Shown here piece by piece: positions 12,934 to 14,602 of a stretch of 14,602 nt of DNA (positions within the stretch are counted from its first letter, which is position 1; each line of letters begins with the position of its first letter). Made by a program: the position numbers and the translations under genes. This stretch comes from Pyrodictiaceae archaeon (GTDB taxonomy: Archaea; Thermoproteota; Thermoprotei_A; Sulfolobales; Pyrodictiaceae), in contig WAQM01000213.1 of assembly GCA_015520245.1 (NCBI GenBank), positions 1-14,602 on the forward strand, written 5' to 3'. The notes under the pieces were generated by a model that saw only the letters and a program-made list of their open reading frames with translations, searched no databases and was not told the origin of the DNA.

Positions 12934-14019
12934 ATGACGTATTTTGAGGCCTACCTTAGCCCCAGGCGCCCGGGGACCTGCTTGTCCAGGCCGAGGAGCC
13001 TCGCCGGCAGCCCCGTCGTCGTGATAGCCGACTGGGACGCCGACGGCGCGACGTCGGCGGCGATGATATACTACGCCCAGAGGTACAAGGGGGTGTACCC
13101 GCTGCGCGGCAGCCACGACGTCGCGCTGTACCCGAGCGGCCCCCGCGGCTTCCCCGACGCGCTGGCGAGGGCGGTCGAGGGCAAGAGGTGCCCTGAGGCC
13201 CTCGTGGTGCTGGACATACCCCTCGCGGACACGGTGTACTCGGCCCTCAAGAGGTTCCTCGGCTCCTGCAGTGGCGCCAGGCTCGTGTACATAGACCACC
13301 ACTACGCGACGCTCCACGAGTCCTCGAAGCTCTACGAGCTGACCGAGGAGGCCCTGGTGGGCCACAAGCCGACGGCCGTGCTGACCTACAGCCTGCTCCA
13401 GAGCATGGGGCTACGCAAGCTCACGCCGAGGCTCCAGGCGTTCATGAGGGCAGTCGGCGTGCTGGAGAAGGACCGCAGGCCGGTGAGGGGCGAGGACAAG
13501 CTGGTTAGGCTCGCCGCCTCGATCTCGAAGGCGACGACGGTGCTGAGGGACGAGGAGCTCTGGAGGAGGCTGGTGCTGTGGCTCGCCTCCCCCCTGCCCG
13601 CCGAGACCCCCTTCGACATGAAGGTCGTCGAGAGGGTGCTCGAGGTCGCGAAGAGGAGCGACGCGGAGATAGAGGAGAAGGCCAAGATGCTGGCGTTCGA
13701 GGCCAGGCGCGTCGGGTACATAAAGTTCGTGGACGCTCGCGGCAAGTGGAGCGGCCGCGGGGCCTCGGCCCTCGCCTCGAAGCTCTACAAGATACTGAGG
13801 CAGCCGGTGGCGGTGCTCGTCGAGAGGGACGACGGGGTGAGGCTGCTGATAGTGAGGTCGAGGGGCGAGAGCGCCTACAGGCTCGCGGTGGGCCTGCTGA
13901 GGGAGGGCCTGGCCGAGAACATCGGCGGCCACTCGAGCCTCGCCGTGGCGAGGCTGGCGGACGGGGTCGACCTGGGCAGGCTGCTGGACGCGCTGAGGAG
14001 GCTCAGCCTCCGGGCCTGA
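12934..14019 (+). CDS. DHH-family phosphoesterase (RecJ-like; candidate Cdc45/RecJ homologue)
   Basis: DHH phosphoesterases are metal-dependent enzymes that cut phosphodiester bonds in single-stranded nucleic acids or small nucleotides. The 361-residue protein shows motif I DWDADG (residues 33-38), the form seen in RecJ, a motif II Asp94 in VVLDIP, the name-giving DHH at 121-123, a motif IV candidate Asp180 in GVLEKD, and a C-terminal DHHA1-type GGHSS (331-335). The active site thus looks intact. In archaea a RecJ-like member binds GINS (GAN in Thermococcus) or is an inactive relative (RecJdbh in Sulfolobus); this one could be that partner, but a separate exonuclease or oligoribonuclease is possible. 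ATG 12934 is chosen because the frame upstream is antisense to another gene. No ribosome site is evident. The end overlaps the S9 peptidase gene by 17 bases. Confidence 0.88.
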   Translation: MTYFEAYLSPRRPGTCLSRPRSLAGSPVVVIADWDADGATSAAMIYYAQRYKGVYPLRGSHDVALYPSGPRGFPDALARAVEGKRCPEALVVLDIPLADTVYSALKRFLGSCSGARLVYIDHHYATLHESSKLYELTEEALVGHKPTAVLTYSLLQSMGLRKLTPRLQAFMRAVGVLEKDRRPVRGEDKLVRLAASISKATTVLRDEELWRRLVLWLASPLPAETPFDMKVVERVLEVAKRSDAEIEEKAKMLAFEARRVGYIKFVDARGKWSGRGASALASKLYKILRQPVAVLVERDDGVRLLIVRSRGESAYRLAVGLLREGLAENIGGHSSLAVARLADGVDLGRLLDALRRLSLRA

Positions 14020-14602
14020 GGTGCTCGCGGAACCAGGCCAGCTTGAGCTCCAGCCTCTTCCTCCTGTGCCTGGGCTCGGCGGTCACCGCGTGGCCGTGCG
14101 ACCCCCTCCTGAAGACCACCAGCCTGCTGCGGGCGCCGCGCCGTAGCAGCGCCAGGTGCATCGCGAGCGCCTGGTCCACGAAGCAGCGGTAGTCCTCCAT
14201 GCTGTGGATCAGCATCACCGCCGTGGGCACGCGCTCGGGGAGGTTGTAGGCGGGGCTCCTCCTCACGTACTCCTCCAGGTTGTCAAGGGGCGTGCCGCCG
14301 ATCTGGTCGGGGTCGAACCAGTAGCCTATGTCGCTGGCCCAGTAGTCCGAGACCCAGTCGGCTATCCCGTTCTCGCTCACCGCCGCCCTGAACCTCTCCG
14401 GGGCCCTCGCCACCATCACGTTGGTGAGGTAGCCGCCGTAGCTGACCCCCGTCACGCCAAGCCTCGACGGGTCGACCGGGAACCTCCTGACCACCTCGTC
14501 GAGGAACGCCATTAGCTGGCGGTAGTCCACCTCGCCGTAGCCGCCGCGCACGTCCGCGAAGTCCTCGCTGTAGCCGTCGCTGCCCCGCGGGTTGGCATAG
14601 GC
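14003..14602 (-). CDS. S9 family serine peptidase, C-terminal catalytic domain (5' partial)
   Basis: The gene enters from beyond the right edge; 199 residues of its C-terminal alpha/beta-hydrolase domain are present. The fragment opens with the family's AYANPRGSDGYSEDF. The catalytic Ser is in GVSYGGY (fragment residue 54, codon at 14441-14443), the Asp in HSMEDYRC (about residue 137) and the His in GSHGH (about 169), so the triad is complete. The missing N-terminal part would be the beta-propeller of acylaminoacyl-peptidase or prolyl oligopeptidase-type enzymes, which trim short or acylated peptides in the cytoplasm. An internal GTG at 14551 is not a real start because the family's conserved NPRGS lies upstream of it in the same open frame. 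It converges on the DHH gene. Confidence 0.93.
   Translation of the reverse strand, partial: AYANPRGSDGYSEDFADVRGGYGEVDYRQLMAFLDEVVRRFPVDPSRLGVTGVSYGGYLTNVMVARAPERFRAAVSENGIADWVSDYWASDIGYWFDPDQIGGTPLDNLEEYVRRSPAYNLPERVPTAVMLIHSMEDYRCFVDQALAMHLALLRRGARSRLVVFRRGSHGHAVTAEPRHRRKRLELKLAWFREHLRPGG

Noticed and set aside
12535..13365. A 276-residue version of the 82-residue protein
   Set aside because: The upstream extension is antisense to the DHH gene and has Arg/Gly/Pro-rich composition; the conserved-looking part begins at GTG 12783.
1..14602. tRNA, rRNA, CRISPR or insertion sequences
   Set aside because: Reading by eye I found no T-arm consensus, no spaced direct repeats, no transposase and no terminal inverted repeats; a covariance-model scan would be needed to be certain about intron-bearing tRNAs.

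Overview
The window looks like a chromosomal segment of a hyperthermophilic archaeon, most likely a crenarchaeon (Thermoprotei). The evidence is the set of archaeal replication proteins (Orc1/Cdc6, RfcL plus one RfcS, a B-A ordered GINS subunit directly before MCM), very GC-rich DNA, heavy use of AGG for Arg and ATA for Ile, frequent GTG and TTG starts, genes packed with gaps of a few bases, and TATA-like rather than bacterial promoters. I cannot name the genus. There is no sign of a mobile element, CRISPR array, rRNA or tRNA.

Layout. (1) Bases 1-2144, plus strand: the tail of an unrecognised gene, an Orc1/Cdc6 initiator, a small winged-helix protein overlapping its end, and moaC. (2) Bases 2141-4579, minus strand: rfcS then rfcL, the clamp loader, 6 bases apart; rfcL converges on moaC and the two stop codons share a CTAG. 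(3) Bases 4580-4673: a short divergent promoter region with one AT-rich element that could serve both directions. (4) Bases 4674-8478, plus strand: gins23, mcm (GTGA overlap) and, 2 bases later, a histone-deacetylase-family gene interrupted by a single in-frame TAG. (5) Bases 8438-10279, minus strand: a small HTH-like protein, a GC-rich structured gap, a THEP1-type NTPase and a circularly permuted GTPase. (6) Bases 10322-10693, plus strand: a helical ORF with coding character but no ordinary start codon. (7) Bases 10626-12783, minus strand: an aldehyde:ferredoxin oxidoreductase and an 82-residue protein. (8) Bases 12934-14019, plus strand: a DHH phosphoesterase with an intact RecJ-like active site. 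(9) Bases 14003-14602, minus strand: the C-terminal catalytic part of an S9 peptidase, cut by the window edge.

How the genes fit together. Initiator, clamp loader, GINS and replicative helicase lie within about 7 kb, so this is a replication neighbourhood. The DHH protein 6 kb further on is a reasonable candidate for the Cdc45/RecJ-like partner of GINS and MCM, which would complete an archaeal CMG set, but that is inference. moaC (pterin cofactor synthesis) and the oxidoreductase (a pterin tungsten or molybdenum enzyme) are linked by cofactor but not by operon.

The points most worth a second look are the in-frame amber codon in an otherwise intact deacetylase gene placed in the GINS-MCM operon, the start-less helical ORF, and the DHH protein.
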